In this document: positions 51,899 to 60,160 of the stretch, piece after piece
Position numbering within the stretch: the first letter of the stretch is position 1
Layout: each line of letters begins with the position of its first letter
Assembly (NCBI GenBank): GCA_024403355.1
Contig: JAKSRW010000007.1
Location: 23,350-87,349, forward strand
From: Lachnospiraceae bacterium
GTDB lineage: Bacteria > Bacillota > Clostridia > Lachnospirales > Lachnospiraceae
Direction: 5' to 3'
DNA length: 64,000 nucleotides
Notes under the pieces: generated by a model
Database searches by the model: none
Told to the model about the DNA's origin: nothing
Seen by the model: the letters and a program-made list of their open reading frames with translations, nothing else
Position numbers and translations under genes: made by a program

Positions 51899-53902
51899 AT
51901 GAAAAAAAAGCTTATTGCATTTTTTATGGTGATGCTGCTTGCTGCAGGCTCATTAGCCGGCTGCGGTAAGGGCAGTGAAACAGCCGATTCACAGACAAAT
52001 ACAGTGACTGACACGGCAGCGGATATTACCGCAGCAGCGGATGACAAGAAAACAGATGAGGCTGAGTCAAAGCCTGCGGAGGATGATAAAAAGAATCCTT
52101 TTGAGAATTTTGATTTTTCAAATTTTGATCCGTCAAAAATCAATCCCGAGGATATACCTGAGGGAATGGAGGAGTTCCTTAAGGAAGAGCTCGGACAGTA
52201 TACCGACGGAGCCATGGCGGATAAGGAGAAGGAGCAGGAAGCGGCTGCAGAGGCAGGCTTTGTTTCCGAAAGCATCAGCTATCTTGCGGCTGAGCAGAAT
52301 CCTTCACCCACACCCGTTCCGGAAGGAATGTCCAAGACCGTCAGCCAGAAGCTTTCCTTCGATGATGACGGAAGCTTTGAATTTTCGGCAGATAACAGCT
52401 TTTATAAAAAGGATGTTGAGCTTACGGTAAAGGCACCTTCCGGCTGGTCGGTACGCTATACACTTGACGGTTCTATGCCTACTGCAGAATCGCAGGAATA
52501 TACCGAGCCTCTTGTTTTTGAAAAAATAGACGGTGATTTCCCTGACTGCTATACTCTTCGTGTCTGTGCATTTGATGAAAAAGGAAACAGCTCGAAGGTT
52601 GCCGCAAGAAGCTATCTTGTGTCTGAGAATGCAGAAGAGAGATTTTCAACCGCGGTATTTTTCGTGAGCGGTAGTCCGGATGACCTTTTAAATCTTCCTG
52701 ACGGAATTTTTGCGGGAAAGAATTATAACAAGCGCGGCCGTGACTACGAAAAAATGGTATATGTGGAGGCTCTTGATGCAAAGGGCGATTCACTTCTTTC
52801 ACAGTATGCGGGCGTAAGAATTTACGGAGGTGCTTCGCGAACCTCATCGGTAAAGTCTATGAAGCTTTTCTCACGAAAGGATTACGACGAGGACAACAAG
52901 AATTTTAAAACCAATATATTTGCTACGGAAAAGCTGGACGGCTCGGGCGATATCATTAAGAAATATGATAAGCTTGTGCTTCGTAACTGCGGTAATGATT
53001 TCCAGTTTTCCTATATTCGTGACGAGCTCAGCCAGACCCTCTGCAAGAAGGCCGGAATGCCTGTTTACGAGGCTGTAGTCCCCGCAATCTGTTATCTGAA
53101 CGGTTCGTATTACGGATATTACTGGCTGCATGAGAATTATTGTGACAAGTATTTCAAGGAAAAATTCGGTGACGCCGCAGGTGAGTTTGTAGTTGTTGAA
53201 GGCAATGAGCAGAAGAAAAACGATGACGATGATGAGCTTACCCAGAAGTGCGTAGACGAGTATAATGCAAGCTATGATTCTTTCATTGAGAAGAATCTTA
53301 CAAATAACGCTGTTTATAATTCGCTCTGTTCATTCATGGACGTTGAGAATTATCTTGACTATATGGCATGGAACATTACCCTTGGCAATTCGGACTGGCC
53401 CAATAACAATTACAAGTGTTTCCGCTATGTGGCTGCGGAGGGTGAATCGGCCGGTTCAGCTTTCTTTGACGGTAAGTGGCGTTTCCTTCCTCATGATATG
53501 GACTATGCCTACGGACTTTATGACCAGACCGAAACACAGGCAAATTATAATACCTTAAAGGTTGTGCTGAATCCCAATCATAAGCGTTACGCACCTCTTT
53601 TTGCAAAGCTTATGGAGAGAGCGGACTGCAGAAAATATTTCAGGGATAAGACAATGGAATACCTTGACGGAGTACTCAGTGAGGAGAGCATAGTTGAAAG
53701 CTATAAGGCTCTTCATGCGGAACGCGAGAAGGAGCTTGCGTATTACTACAGACATCTTAAGCAGCTTGCGGGAAAAGGCGATGATTCCATCTGGTCTCAG
53801 GCGGGTCACTACGCAGGCTACGAGGAGCAGATTTTTACATTTGCCGCTAAGCGTGGCGAGTATATCATCAAATATATGGATGAGCTTCTTCCTGAAATCT
53901 AA
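51899..53902 (+). CDS. CotH-family lipoprotein
   Basis: 667 residues. A signal peptide ends in lipobox LAGC. An acidic low-complexity stretch is followed by a chitobiase-type FN3-like domain at about 169-240 (VRYTLDGSMPTAESQEY). A CotH domain lies at about 250-640 (YAGVRIYGGASR, KKYDKLVLRN, and DMDYAYG near 535 as likely metal/ATP site). CotH proteins are atypical protein kinases known from spore coats, but members without sporulation context are also common. The lipobox puts this one outside the membrane. It is co-transcribed with hflX. A bidirectional terminator follows. Confidence 0.87.
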   Translation: MKKKLIAFFMVMLLAAGSLAGCGKGSETADSQTNTVTDTAADITAAADDKKTDEAESKPAEDDKKNPFENFDFSNFDPSKINPEDIPEGMEEFLKEELGQYTDGAMADKEKEQEAAAEAGFVSESISYLAAEQNPSPTPVPEGMSKTVSQKLSFDDDGSFEFSADNSFYKKDVELTVKAPSGWSVRYTLDGSMPTAESQEYTEPLVFEKIDGDFPDCYTLRVCAFDEKGNSSKVAARSYLVSENAEERFSTAVFFVSGSPDDLLNLPDGIFAGKNYNKRGRDYEKMVYVEALDAKGDSLLSQYAGVRIYGGASRTSSVKSMKLFSRKDYDEDNKNFKTNIFATEKLDGSGDIIKKYDKLVLRNCGNDFQFSYIRDELSQTLCKKAGMPVYEAVVPAICYLNGSYYGYYWLHENYCDKYFKEKFGDAAGEFVVVEGNEQKKNDDDDELTQKCVDEYNASYDSFIEKNLTNNAVYNSLCSFMDVENYLDYMAWNITLGNSDWPNNNYKCFRYVAAEGESAGSAFFDGKWRFLPHDMDYAYGLYDQTETQANYNTLKVVLNPNHKRYAPLFAKLMERADCRKYFRDKTMEYLDGVLSEESIVESYKALHAEREKELAYYYRHLKQLAGKGDDSIWSQAGHYAGYEEQIFTFAAKRGEYIIKYMDELLPEI

Positions 53903-53948
53903 TCCATAGGCTAACGCCGGGATCTCAGTATGAGGTTGAGTTAAAAAA

Positions 53949-53988
53949 ACACCTGCATCAGATACATGAAATGATGCAGGTGTAATTT
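53949..53988. terminator. Bidirectional terminator
   Basis: ACACCTGCATCA / TGATGCAGGTGT with T-runs on both sides, between the converging CotH and MraY-like genes. Confidence 0.92.
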
Positions 53989-53989
53989 T

Positions 53990-54976
53990 TTAGATATGGA
54001 ATCCGATCAGAAGAATTATAATCAATGAAATAACAAGCTGACAAATATTAAAACGGATTACTGTCTGGGTATCGGACCAGCCTTTATTTTTACGCGCATT
54101 GTCATGAAGCGGCATACGTGTGTTTTTGAAAATATGAATCTTGAAAAATCTGAGCAGGAATACCTTTACAAGTCCCATGCCTCCGTCGAGAATGAAGATG
54201 AGGCAGATTGGAATGTAGAGGAAGGGATCACCGCATTTCATTGCCGCAATTGCAAGAAATACGCCAATCGGTCTTGAACCGGCGTCACCCATTAAAAGGA
54301 TACTGGGACTGCAGTTGAACCAGAGATAAGCGGCAAGTGCGCCCATCATCACGATTATATGTGCAGGTAAATCACTGCTTCCTTCAAGGAAAAGGAAGGT
54401 GAGAAGCACAAGGAGGGTCAGTGTGGTACAAAGACCGTCGACACCGTCGGTACAGTTTACAACATTGATTGACATCCATACAAGAACTGTTCCGAGTATT
54501 ATATATACCACAAGAGGAATTGTAAAGGATGCATCGACACCAAAGACATTGCTGATGATTTCAAGACGGACCTCGGTACTGTTGTTAAGTGCGTAGGTTG
54601 TTGCAACACCGACTGAAATCAGCAGGTCGAAAAAGCCCTTTTTATAATCGCTCCAGGGGTTTTTTGAAGCATCATCGAGATAACCTGTAAGCATTACCGC
54701 CATGAGCAGTGTGCCGTAGATTGCGTATTCTATAGTGAGCGGAGCGAAAATCAGACAGCAAATACAGTAAATCGGGATAAATATTACGCCGGCACCTCGG
54801 GGCTTGCCCTTGGCCTTCTCTGCATTAACCGCGAAGGCACGGCCAATATCGGTCGGAAGTCTGTGCATGCAGGTCTTCAGCACGATAAAGGTTGCGGCAA
54901 AGGCCAACAGTCCGCCTGCCAGCAGAATGTAATTGAAATACTGTGCATCCAGAAAATATGAAAGCATTTTAATCAC
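53990..54976 (-). CDS. MraY-like phospho-sugar transferase, orphan
   Basis: 328 residues with about ten membrane helices, of the family that transfers a sugar-phosphate to undecaprenyl phosphate. Key Asp motifs are visible: GYLDDASK, NCTDGVDGL and MGDAGSRPIG. The C-terminal loop MPLHDNARKNKGWSDTQTVIR is close to the MraY signature, but the usual HHH triplet reads LHDN. It is not in a division/cell-wall cluster, so it may be a second MraY or a transferase for another wall polymer. The nearby O-antigen-ligase-like gene would fit the latter. AATCACCTG (plus) gives an AGGTG SD before its start. Confidence 0.85.
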   Translation of the reverse strand: MIKMLSYFLDAQYFNYILLAGGLLAFAATFIVLKTCMHRLPTDIGRAFAVNAEKAKGKPRGAGVIFIPIYCICCLIFAPLTIEYAIYGTLLMAVMLTGYLDDASKNPWSDYKKGFFDLLISVGVATTYALNNSTEVRLEIISNVFGVDASFTIPLVVYIILGTVLVWMSINVVNCTDGVDGLCTTLTLLVLLTFLFLEGSSDLPAHIIVMMGALAAYLWFNCSPSILLMGDAGSRPIGVFLAIAAMKCGDPFLYIPICLIFILDGGMGLVKVFLLRFFKIHIFKNTRMPLHDNARKNKGWSDTQTVIRFNICQLVISLIIILLIGFHI

Positions 54977-54992
54977 CTGTACTATTAAATTT

Positions 54993-55008
54993 GTTGACTT
55001 CTGTCAAC
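54993..55008. promoter_or_regulatory. Palindrome upstream of the MraY-like gene
   Basis: GTTGAC-TTCT-GTCAAC, a perfect 6-bp dyad 17 bases before the start codon of the MraY-like gene. It could be an operator or an mRNA hairpin masking the leader. Confidence 0.35.
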
Positions 55009-55080
55009 CTTTTCTATGATACAACAACGTATAAAAAAATGCTACTATTAAAATAAAAAAATAATTTTTCTTTTTTGGGG

Positions 55081-55109
55081 TTGAATAAATCCGAAAAATA
55101 GCCGATACT
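55081..55109 (+). promoter_or_regulatory. Promoter of the secreted-protein genes
   Basis: TTGAAT, 17 bases, GATACT. A second possible -10 (TATAAT at 55141) has no -35 at the right distance. Confidence 0.5.
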
Positions 55110-55166
55110 TAATACAGAGAAGTATATTACTATGTTATCATATAATTAATTTAAGCGGAGGAAAGT

Positions 55167-57827
55167 TTGAAAATTGATTTTCAAATTATGAAATTTATGA
55201 AAAAATTTAAAGGATTAGGATGGATAGTAATGCTGGCAGTCGCGTTGCTGCTGACAGTAGCGGGCAGTAATAAAAAAGCCTTTGCCGCTGGTTCGGTTGA
55301 AGTTACTGAGATTAATTACAATACAAGTTCAATGGTAATCAGACTCGGTTCTTCGGATTCGGCATTGATGATTTCTGATTCAAAGCAGAAAAAATGGGAT
55401 TATATTCCTGTTGAAAAAGAGGCAGGCAATCTTGTAACTCTGGATATATCATGGATTTCGGTAGCAAAGGATTACACCTTATCTCTTAAGGGCGATGTAT
55501 CATCAACTCCTGTTAAGGTTGTACTTCCGAAGCAGAAGAAGGATATGAAGGTTACTTATTCCACACAGAACGGCGGCACACTTACATTTACCGGTGTGAC
55601 CGGAAGCGTTGAATGGAAGAAGAGAGATGCGGTTTCATGGGAGCGTTTTCCCGTAGATGCATCCGGCAAGCCTGACACCGCAGCTTTTGCGGATACTCTT
55701 AGAGGCATGAACAATAACGGCTGTGTGCTCATGTTCAGAGAGGCAGCTGTAAACGGAAGCTCGGTAACAAACGTTGGTAAGCGCAGCAGCAAGGAAATCA
55801 TAATCAGCGTGGCAAAGAAGCTTCCCGCACCTCAGATTACTCTGGATGATTCAAAAATGACTGTTTCCGTAACAAAGGATATGGAATACCGTCTTTGTGA
55901 TGAGAACGGTAATCCCGGAAACGATCCTAAGTGGACAAGCTTTGGAAAGACATACAACTGTCCTGTTTCGGAGATTGCTTCTTCAGCACTGATTGATGCC
56001 AAGAACACTCCTCAGGATGTATACGTTCAGTTCAGAACAGCGGCTACTTCATCAAAGCAGATGTCAAACATTTCCACAATCTGCATTCCCGCACAGGAGG
56101 ATCTGTCAACAACTGCGAAGACCGATATTAAGCTGGTATATACAAGTACCTCAACCTTCAGAATCGAGGTACCCGTAGCAAGCAGCTCAGAACCCTATGA
56201 GTACTGCATTATTAACCAGAAGGCAGTGGATGAGGGAATTACAATTGATGATGTTGATGAGATTAAGTGGAAGCCCATTACCACATCAACACCCATTACT
56301 ATTTCGGAAAGCAAGGACAATGTTAAAAATACAAGTCTTGTATATGTAAGACGTAAGGCTCTTAAGAAGCTTGGCGAAGAAGGCTACAAGCTTGCATCAC
56401 CTGAAATGTTCCTGGGTGAGGTTTCATATCCCAAGGATATCACAACTCTCAGCGGTCTTACATGGCTTCAGACAGTAGCAGGTGAGTGCAGCGCAGAAAA
56501 CAGTCAGGGCAAGCTCAGCTTTACCTTCTACAGTGAGACAAATTCAGCAATCAAGTCATTAAAGTTTGTTGATTTCTCATCAACCGGAACAGTACGTGAA
56601 ATACTTAAGGTGGACGAGGATTTCACAAGTATCGTGACAGAAAATGCTGATTATGATGCAAGTGAAGAGGATGAAACAAAGGCAGAGCATTACAGATACA
56701 TCATCAGTACTTCGATTTTCTCAACAAAGAAGCTCGATAAGTACGCAGAGGATTCAAGCCAGAGAAGAATGCTCGCATATATTTCTATCGGTACAGGCGA
56801 CAGTGAGGAGTTTAAGAGTGATACAACAAAGGGAATTGCTCTTTATATCCACCCCGCAACCAAGGTCAACAACCCCTCAACAGCGGTAGAGAAAAAGAAC
56901 ATTGCCGATAAGCTCGGATGGACTGATTACAACGAGGACGCCGATGAAATCGAATACTCAAGTGCATTTGAGCGTGTATACGGTTCAAACAGAATTTATA
57001 AGCTTAACAACGGCTATCCCGAGTATATGTCAAAGGCACAGTGTGATGCCACAAGCTTCCGTGTAAGACTTGATATCGGAACAAGATATATTCCTAAGTC
57101 AGGCACCGCGGGTGAGCTTACAAATGATAAGGTTGAAGTAACCAAAATCAGATATGACGGTGTAGAATTTGCCAAGGGTGCAAAGGATAGCAGCGGAAAT
57201 AGTTATTTCACGGTTGAATATGCAGACACAACAGGAAGCTCAGCCGGCAACAGCGGTGACCAGCAGAGAATGGCCGTGCTTACAATCAATGTGGCAGCCA
57301 TGGAAAAGAACGCACAGATTGATGACAGGGACAAGGCAACAAACCTTATCATTTACTTAAGCAACGGCGAGGTTATCAGAGAAGGCATTACCATTAACCT
57401 GAAGAACACCGCGGTAATCGTTGATTATGAAAATAAGACCAAGGGTGCTCAGTCACTTACTCTTAACGAGCGTCTGCTTCTCAAGGATATCCAGACTGTT
57501 TCGGACGGAAACGGCGGAGAGAAGATTACAGAGACCGACCATCCCAATGATCATCATATCAGACTTCAGAAGTTTAAGGCAGATTATAACCTTTCACTTA
57601 TGAATGTTACCTGGAAGGATAAGCAGGTTTGTACAAAGATTGCATCACAGAGCGAATATATCACAATGGATATTTCAAACCGTATGATTAATGAAATATA
57701 CAACAGTGTTACACCCGGTACATCGGAATCTGCATATCTTGTATTTGAATTCGATAACGGATTCAGAATCACATCCGGCTGGAAGATTACAATTAACAGA
57801 CCTGCAAGTGATATTGAGAACAAGTAA
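55167..57827 (+). CDS. Large secreted protein, family member 1
   Basis: 886 residues. After a basic start and hydrophobic helix (WIVMLAVALLLTVAGS) there is a cleavage-like AFAAG site; the rest is exported, beta-rich and rich in Thr/Ser. No known domain recognised. It shares motifs with the proteins at 57858 and 60161: a strand pattern DISWxSxAKD, then G-[KER]-R-x-SKE followed about 15 residues later by a K-x-TV-type strand and M-[EQ]-[YF]. The TTG at 55167 has GGAGG five bases upstream and is preferred over the ATG at 55188. Probably a surface or matrix protein. Confidence 0.77.
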   Translation: MKIDFQIMKFMKKFKGLGWIVMLAVALLLTVAGSNKKAFAAGSVEVTEINYNTSSMVIRLGSSDSALMISDSKQKKWDYIPVEKEAGNLVTLDISWISVAKDYTLSLKGDVSSTPVKVVLPKQKKDMKVTYSTQNGGTLTFTGVTGSVEWKKRDAVSWERFPVDASGKPDTAAFADTLRGMNNNGCVLMFREAAVNGSSVTNVGKRSSKEIIISVAKKLPAPQITLDDSKMTVSVTKDMEYRLCDENGNPGNDPKWTSFGKTYNCPVSEIASSALIDAKNTPQDVYVQFRTAATSSKQMSNISTICIPAQEDLSTTAKTDIKLVYTSTSTFRIEVPVASSSEPYEYCIINQKAVDEGITIDDVDEIKWKPITTSTPITISESKDNVKNTSLVYVRRKALKKLGEEGYKLASPEMFLGEVSYPKDITTLSGLTWLQTVAGECSAENSQGKLSFTFYSETNSAIKSLKFVDFSSTGTVREILKVDEDFTSIVTENADYDASEEDETKAEHYRYIISTSIFSTKKLDKYAEDSSQRRMLAYISIGTGDSEEFKSDTTKGIALYIHPATKVNNPSTAVEKKNIADKLGWTDYNEDADEIEYSSAFERVYGSNRIYKLNNGYPEYMSKAQCDATSFRVRLDIGTRYIPKSGTAGELTNDKVEVTKIRYDGVEFAKGAKDSSGNSYFTVEYADTTGSSAGNSGDQQRMAVLTINVAAMEKNAQIDDRDKATNLIIYLSNGEVIREGITINLKNTAVIVDYENKTKGAQSLTLNERLLLKDIQTVSDGNGGEKITETDHPNDHHIRLQKFKADYNLSLMNVTWKDKQVCTKIASQSEYITMDISNRMINEIYNSVTPGTSESAYLVFEFDNGFRITSGWKITINRPASDIENK

Positions 57828-57857
57828 TTGACCGGATTAGAAAGGCATGGTTTTATT

Positions 57858-59078
57858 ATGAAGAAAAAAGTTATTCTTTGGATTTCAGCATTTCTTATGC
57901 TTATGCTTGGCTGCTTTGCAGCAGGCGGACTTAAGGCTTATGCGGCAGAGCCCTCACCGGTTTCAATCGGAAGCATTGATTATGAAAAGCTTAATATGAA
58001 GGTCTTTAAGAACGGAAACGGTATTATTTTCTATTCTACGGATAACAAGAATACCTGGGTCGAGCTCGAAGGTCCCGTATATACGGACGGCGCCGGCAAG
58101 GATTTTATTGAGACCGACATTTCATGGGTTTCGGCAGCATCTGATGTAACGGTATATTTTAAGGGAAATAAGAACACTACCGTTGTTCCGCTTACCTTCC
58201 CTAAAACAGGCACAAGCTTCAAGGTTAAATTTGATAAGGCCACAGGTGATTTTACATTCTCGGGAAATGACAGTTCAACAGAGTTTCTCTGGCGTAAGTC
58301 AACCGATTACACCTGGTACAGGGTAAAATTCACAGAGTCTGATCCTTCATACAAGAAGTTTATGGCTACTGTAGACCAGCTTCGTTTTAAGGGCTGCAAG
58401 CTTGTATTTAAGCTTGGACAGACACTCGGAAAGGATGAAAGCGAACCCGGCGAGCGCCCCAGCAAGGAGATAGTTGTAACTATTCCCAAGATGGCTGCAG
58501 CACCCAGCGTAAAGATTAATGTAAAGAAGCTTATTGTCAGTACAAAGGACACAATGGAATATTACGATGAGACCAAGAAGGAATGGGTTTCATGTGAAAA
58601 GAACATGGCCATTGCTGATATGGTACCGGACGTTATGTTTGATAAGGGAGGAAAGAGCACTGTGGTTAAAATCAGAGTAGCGGCAACCAGCTCAAAGGGT
58701 TATTCACAGACTGCGCTTTTATCTGTTCCCGGTCAGACAAAGGCTCCTGCAGTCGGAACTGATATTAAGTATGAGATTCTTCCGGACAGAAAGCTTGCCC
58801 TCAATTTCCCCAAGGCTTCGGCAGCAGCTCCTGTTGACTACTGCATCGTAAAGTCAGGCGCAGAGAGCTTTGATCCTGTTACGGCAAAGTGGAAGACAGT
58901 AAAGGCTGCTAAGATTGTTAAGCTTTCTGAAAAGTCGGCTCCCGACGGATGTACTGTATTCTTCAGATTTACAGGTATTGCATTGAACGTAACCAAGGGA
59001 ATCGATCTTAAGCTTCCTTCGGCATATGCTTCATTTTCAGTTACCAGACCTGCAGCGGAAGAGCCTGCAAAGACCTGA
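57858..59078 (+). CDS. Secreted protein, family member 2
   Basis: 406 residues with a signal peptide (KVILWISAFLMLMLGCFAAGG) and a beta-rich exported part. It parallels member 1 region by region (TDISWVSAASD; GERPSKEIVVTI; KLIVSTKDTMEYYDE), so the two are diverged paralogues and this one is about half the length. The ATG at 57858 follows AGAAAGG by 12 bases; the earlier TTG at 57828 directly abuts the previous stop. It lies 30 bases after member 1 and shares its transcript. Confidence 0.77.
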   Translation: MKKKVILWISAFLMLMLGCFAAGGLKAYAAEPSPVSIGSIDYEKLNMKVFKNGNGIIFYSTDNKNTWVELEGPVYTDGAGKDFIETDISWVSAASDVTVYFKGNKNTTVVPLTFPKTGTSFKVKFDKATGDFTFSGNDSSTEFLWRKSTDYTWYRVKFTESDPSYKKFMATVDQLRFKGCKLVFKLGQTLGKDESEPGERPSKEIVVTIPKMAAAPSVKINVKKLIVSTKDTMEYYDETKKEWVSCEKNMAIADMVPDVMFDKGGKSTVVKIRVAATSSKGYSQTALLSVPGQTKAPAVGTDIKYEILPDRKLALNFPKASAAAPVDYCIVKSGAESFDPVTAKWKTVKAAKIVKLSEKSAPDGCTVFFRFTGIALNVTKGIDLKLPSAYASFSVTRPAAEEPAKT

Positions 59079-59097
59079 TATTAGTTGAACGAAAAAG

Positions 59098-59129
59098 CAG
59101 CCCTCGCAAATGCGGGGGCTGTAATTTTA
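59098..59129 (+). terminator. Intrinsic terminator
   Basis: CAGCCCTCGCA / TGCGGGGGCTG (one T-G pair) then TAATTTTAT. Lies between converging genes. Confidence 0.85.
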
Positions 59130-59134
59130 TCTTA

Positions 59135-59545
59135 TTATTCAAGGTTCTTTTTAATTGTGAGAATGTTTTTATTGGCCTCGTACCTGTAGGCGACCATATC
59201 CATGCTCTGCTTCACCATATAAATGCCAAGACCGCCTACTCTCGACATCAGGCCTTCCTTTGAAAGGTCCGCATCAGGCTTGGCGAGAGGATCGAAGGGC
59301 TTGCCGTCATCCAGAAACTGGATTGTAACACTGAGAGGGTTTGTCTCGATTTCGCATTTTATTTCTGCATCACCGTCGTTTGTATCATAAGCGTAGCTTG
59401 CAATATTTACGAATATCTCTTCAACGGCAATCTCAAGCTCTATAAGAGCCTTGGGAGGACAGTCGTAGGCACTGAGCTCGTCACGGATAAAGCCCTGAAT
59501 TGTGTCAAGATTTTCCCTTTTTGCGGGAACTATTAGGTTTTTCAT
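59135..59545 (-). CDS. RsbW-like anti-sigma factor / serine kinase
   Basis: 136 residues, a single GHKL ATPase domain: N-box ELEIAVEEIFVNIASYAY, G1 FLDDGKPFDP and G2 VGGLGIYMVKQSMD. Such proteins bind sigma factors or anti-anti-sigma factors and phosphorylate the latter. No anti-anti-sigma or sigma gene is adjacent, so its partner is elsewhere. The ATG at 59545 has GGGGG seven bases upstream; the earlier in-frame ATG at 59581 would add a hydrophobic leader untypical of the family. Confidence 0.88.
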   Translation of the reverse strand: MKNLIVPAKRENLDTIQGFIRDELSAYDCPPKALIELEIAVEEIFVNIASYAYDTNDGDAEIKCEIETNPLSVTIQFLDDGKPFDPLAKPDADLSKEGLMSRVGGLGIYMVKQSMDMVAYRYEANKNILTIKKNLE

Positions 59546-59654
59546 AGACAATCCCCCTAAAATTAATGGATATAATAACATTCCTGTTAATAATATATAT
59601 CATTTTGCAGTCTTTTTCAAGGATTAACTACAGGTGTGTTCACAATTTTTTAAC

Positions 59655-59683
59655 TTTACTTTTTATAAAAAAAACTATATAAT
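59655..59683 (+). promoter_or_regulatory. Promoter of the small acidic membrane protein
   Basis: TTTACT, 17 bases, TATAAT with A-rich spacer. Confidence 0.65.
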
Positions 59684-59734
59684 ATAGACAAATACCTTAA
59701 TAGGTAAATTGTAAGTATGAAAGGAGTACTGAAG

Positions 59735-60016
59735 ATGAAGAAGTTAGGAAAGTTAGTTGTAGGTTTAGCCGGTGCTGCTGCAATAGGAGCAGCTGCATAC
59801 TTCGCATACAAGAAGTTTGTAGCAAAGGATGTTGAAGACGATGATTTTGATGATGACCTCGATGATTTCGATTTCGATGAGGACGAGGATGATTCAGAGT
59901 ACGTTTCAATCAATATTGATGAGGAAGCAAAGGATGCTGCAGAGGATGTAAAGGAAGCCGTTGAGGACGCTGCAGAGGATGCAAAGGACGCCATCAATGA
60001 TGTTTTCGGTGTTTGA
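59735..60016 (+). CDS. Small acidic single-pass membrane protein
   Basis: 93 residues. A short basic start and one helix (LVVGLAGAAAIGAAAYFAYKKF) precede a very acidic middle (DDDFDDDLDDFDFDEDEDD) and an Ala/Asp/Glu amphipathic tail (EAKDAAEDVKEAVEDAAED). It resembles YtxH-type small stress or envelope proteins in layout only. AAAGGAG lies before the ATG at 59735, which is preferred over the upstream in-frame ATG at 59717. It has its own promoter and terminator. Confidence 0.75.
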   Translation: MKKLGKLVVGLAGAAAIGAAAYFAYKKFVAKDVEDDDFDDDLDDFDFDEDEDDSEYVSINIDEEAKDAAEDVKEAVEDAAEDAKDAINDVFGV

Positions 60017-60034
60017 TAACCGGATATGAATTTT

Positions 60035-60067
60035 ACGCCGAGGCTGTTGGCCCCGGCGTTTTTCTTT
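60035..60067 (+). terminator. Intrinsic terminator
   Basis: ACGCCG / CGGCGT outer stem with additional GGC/GCC pairing inside, followed by TTTTTCTTTT. Confidence 0.88.
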
Positions 60068-60096
60068 TATAAAGTTTTTTACTGAATCTGCCGATG

Positions 60097-60140
60097 TAAA
60101 ATAAAGAAGGCTCGTATACCGGCTTATTTGGCGGGTGTGC
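60097..60140 (+). promoter_or_regulatory. Leader resembling the 19.8 kb promoter-hairpin module
   Basis: GATGTAAAATA and a later TTTGGCGGGTG match the modules at 19822 and 63943, but the -35 is poor and the hairpin is degenerate. Possibly a decayed or diverged copy serving the secreted protein at 60161. Confidence 0.3.
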
Positions 60141-60160
60141 AGAAAGGTGTGATTTAAACT

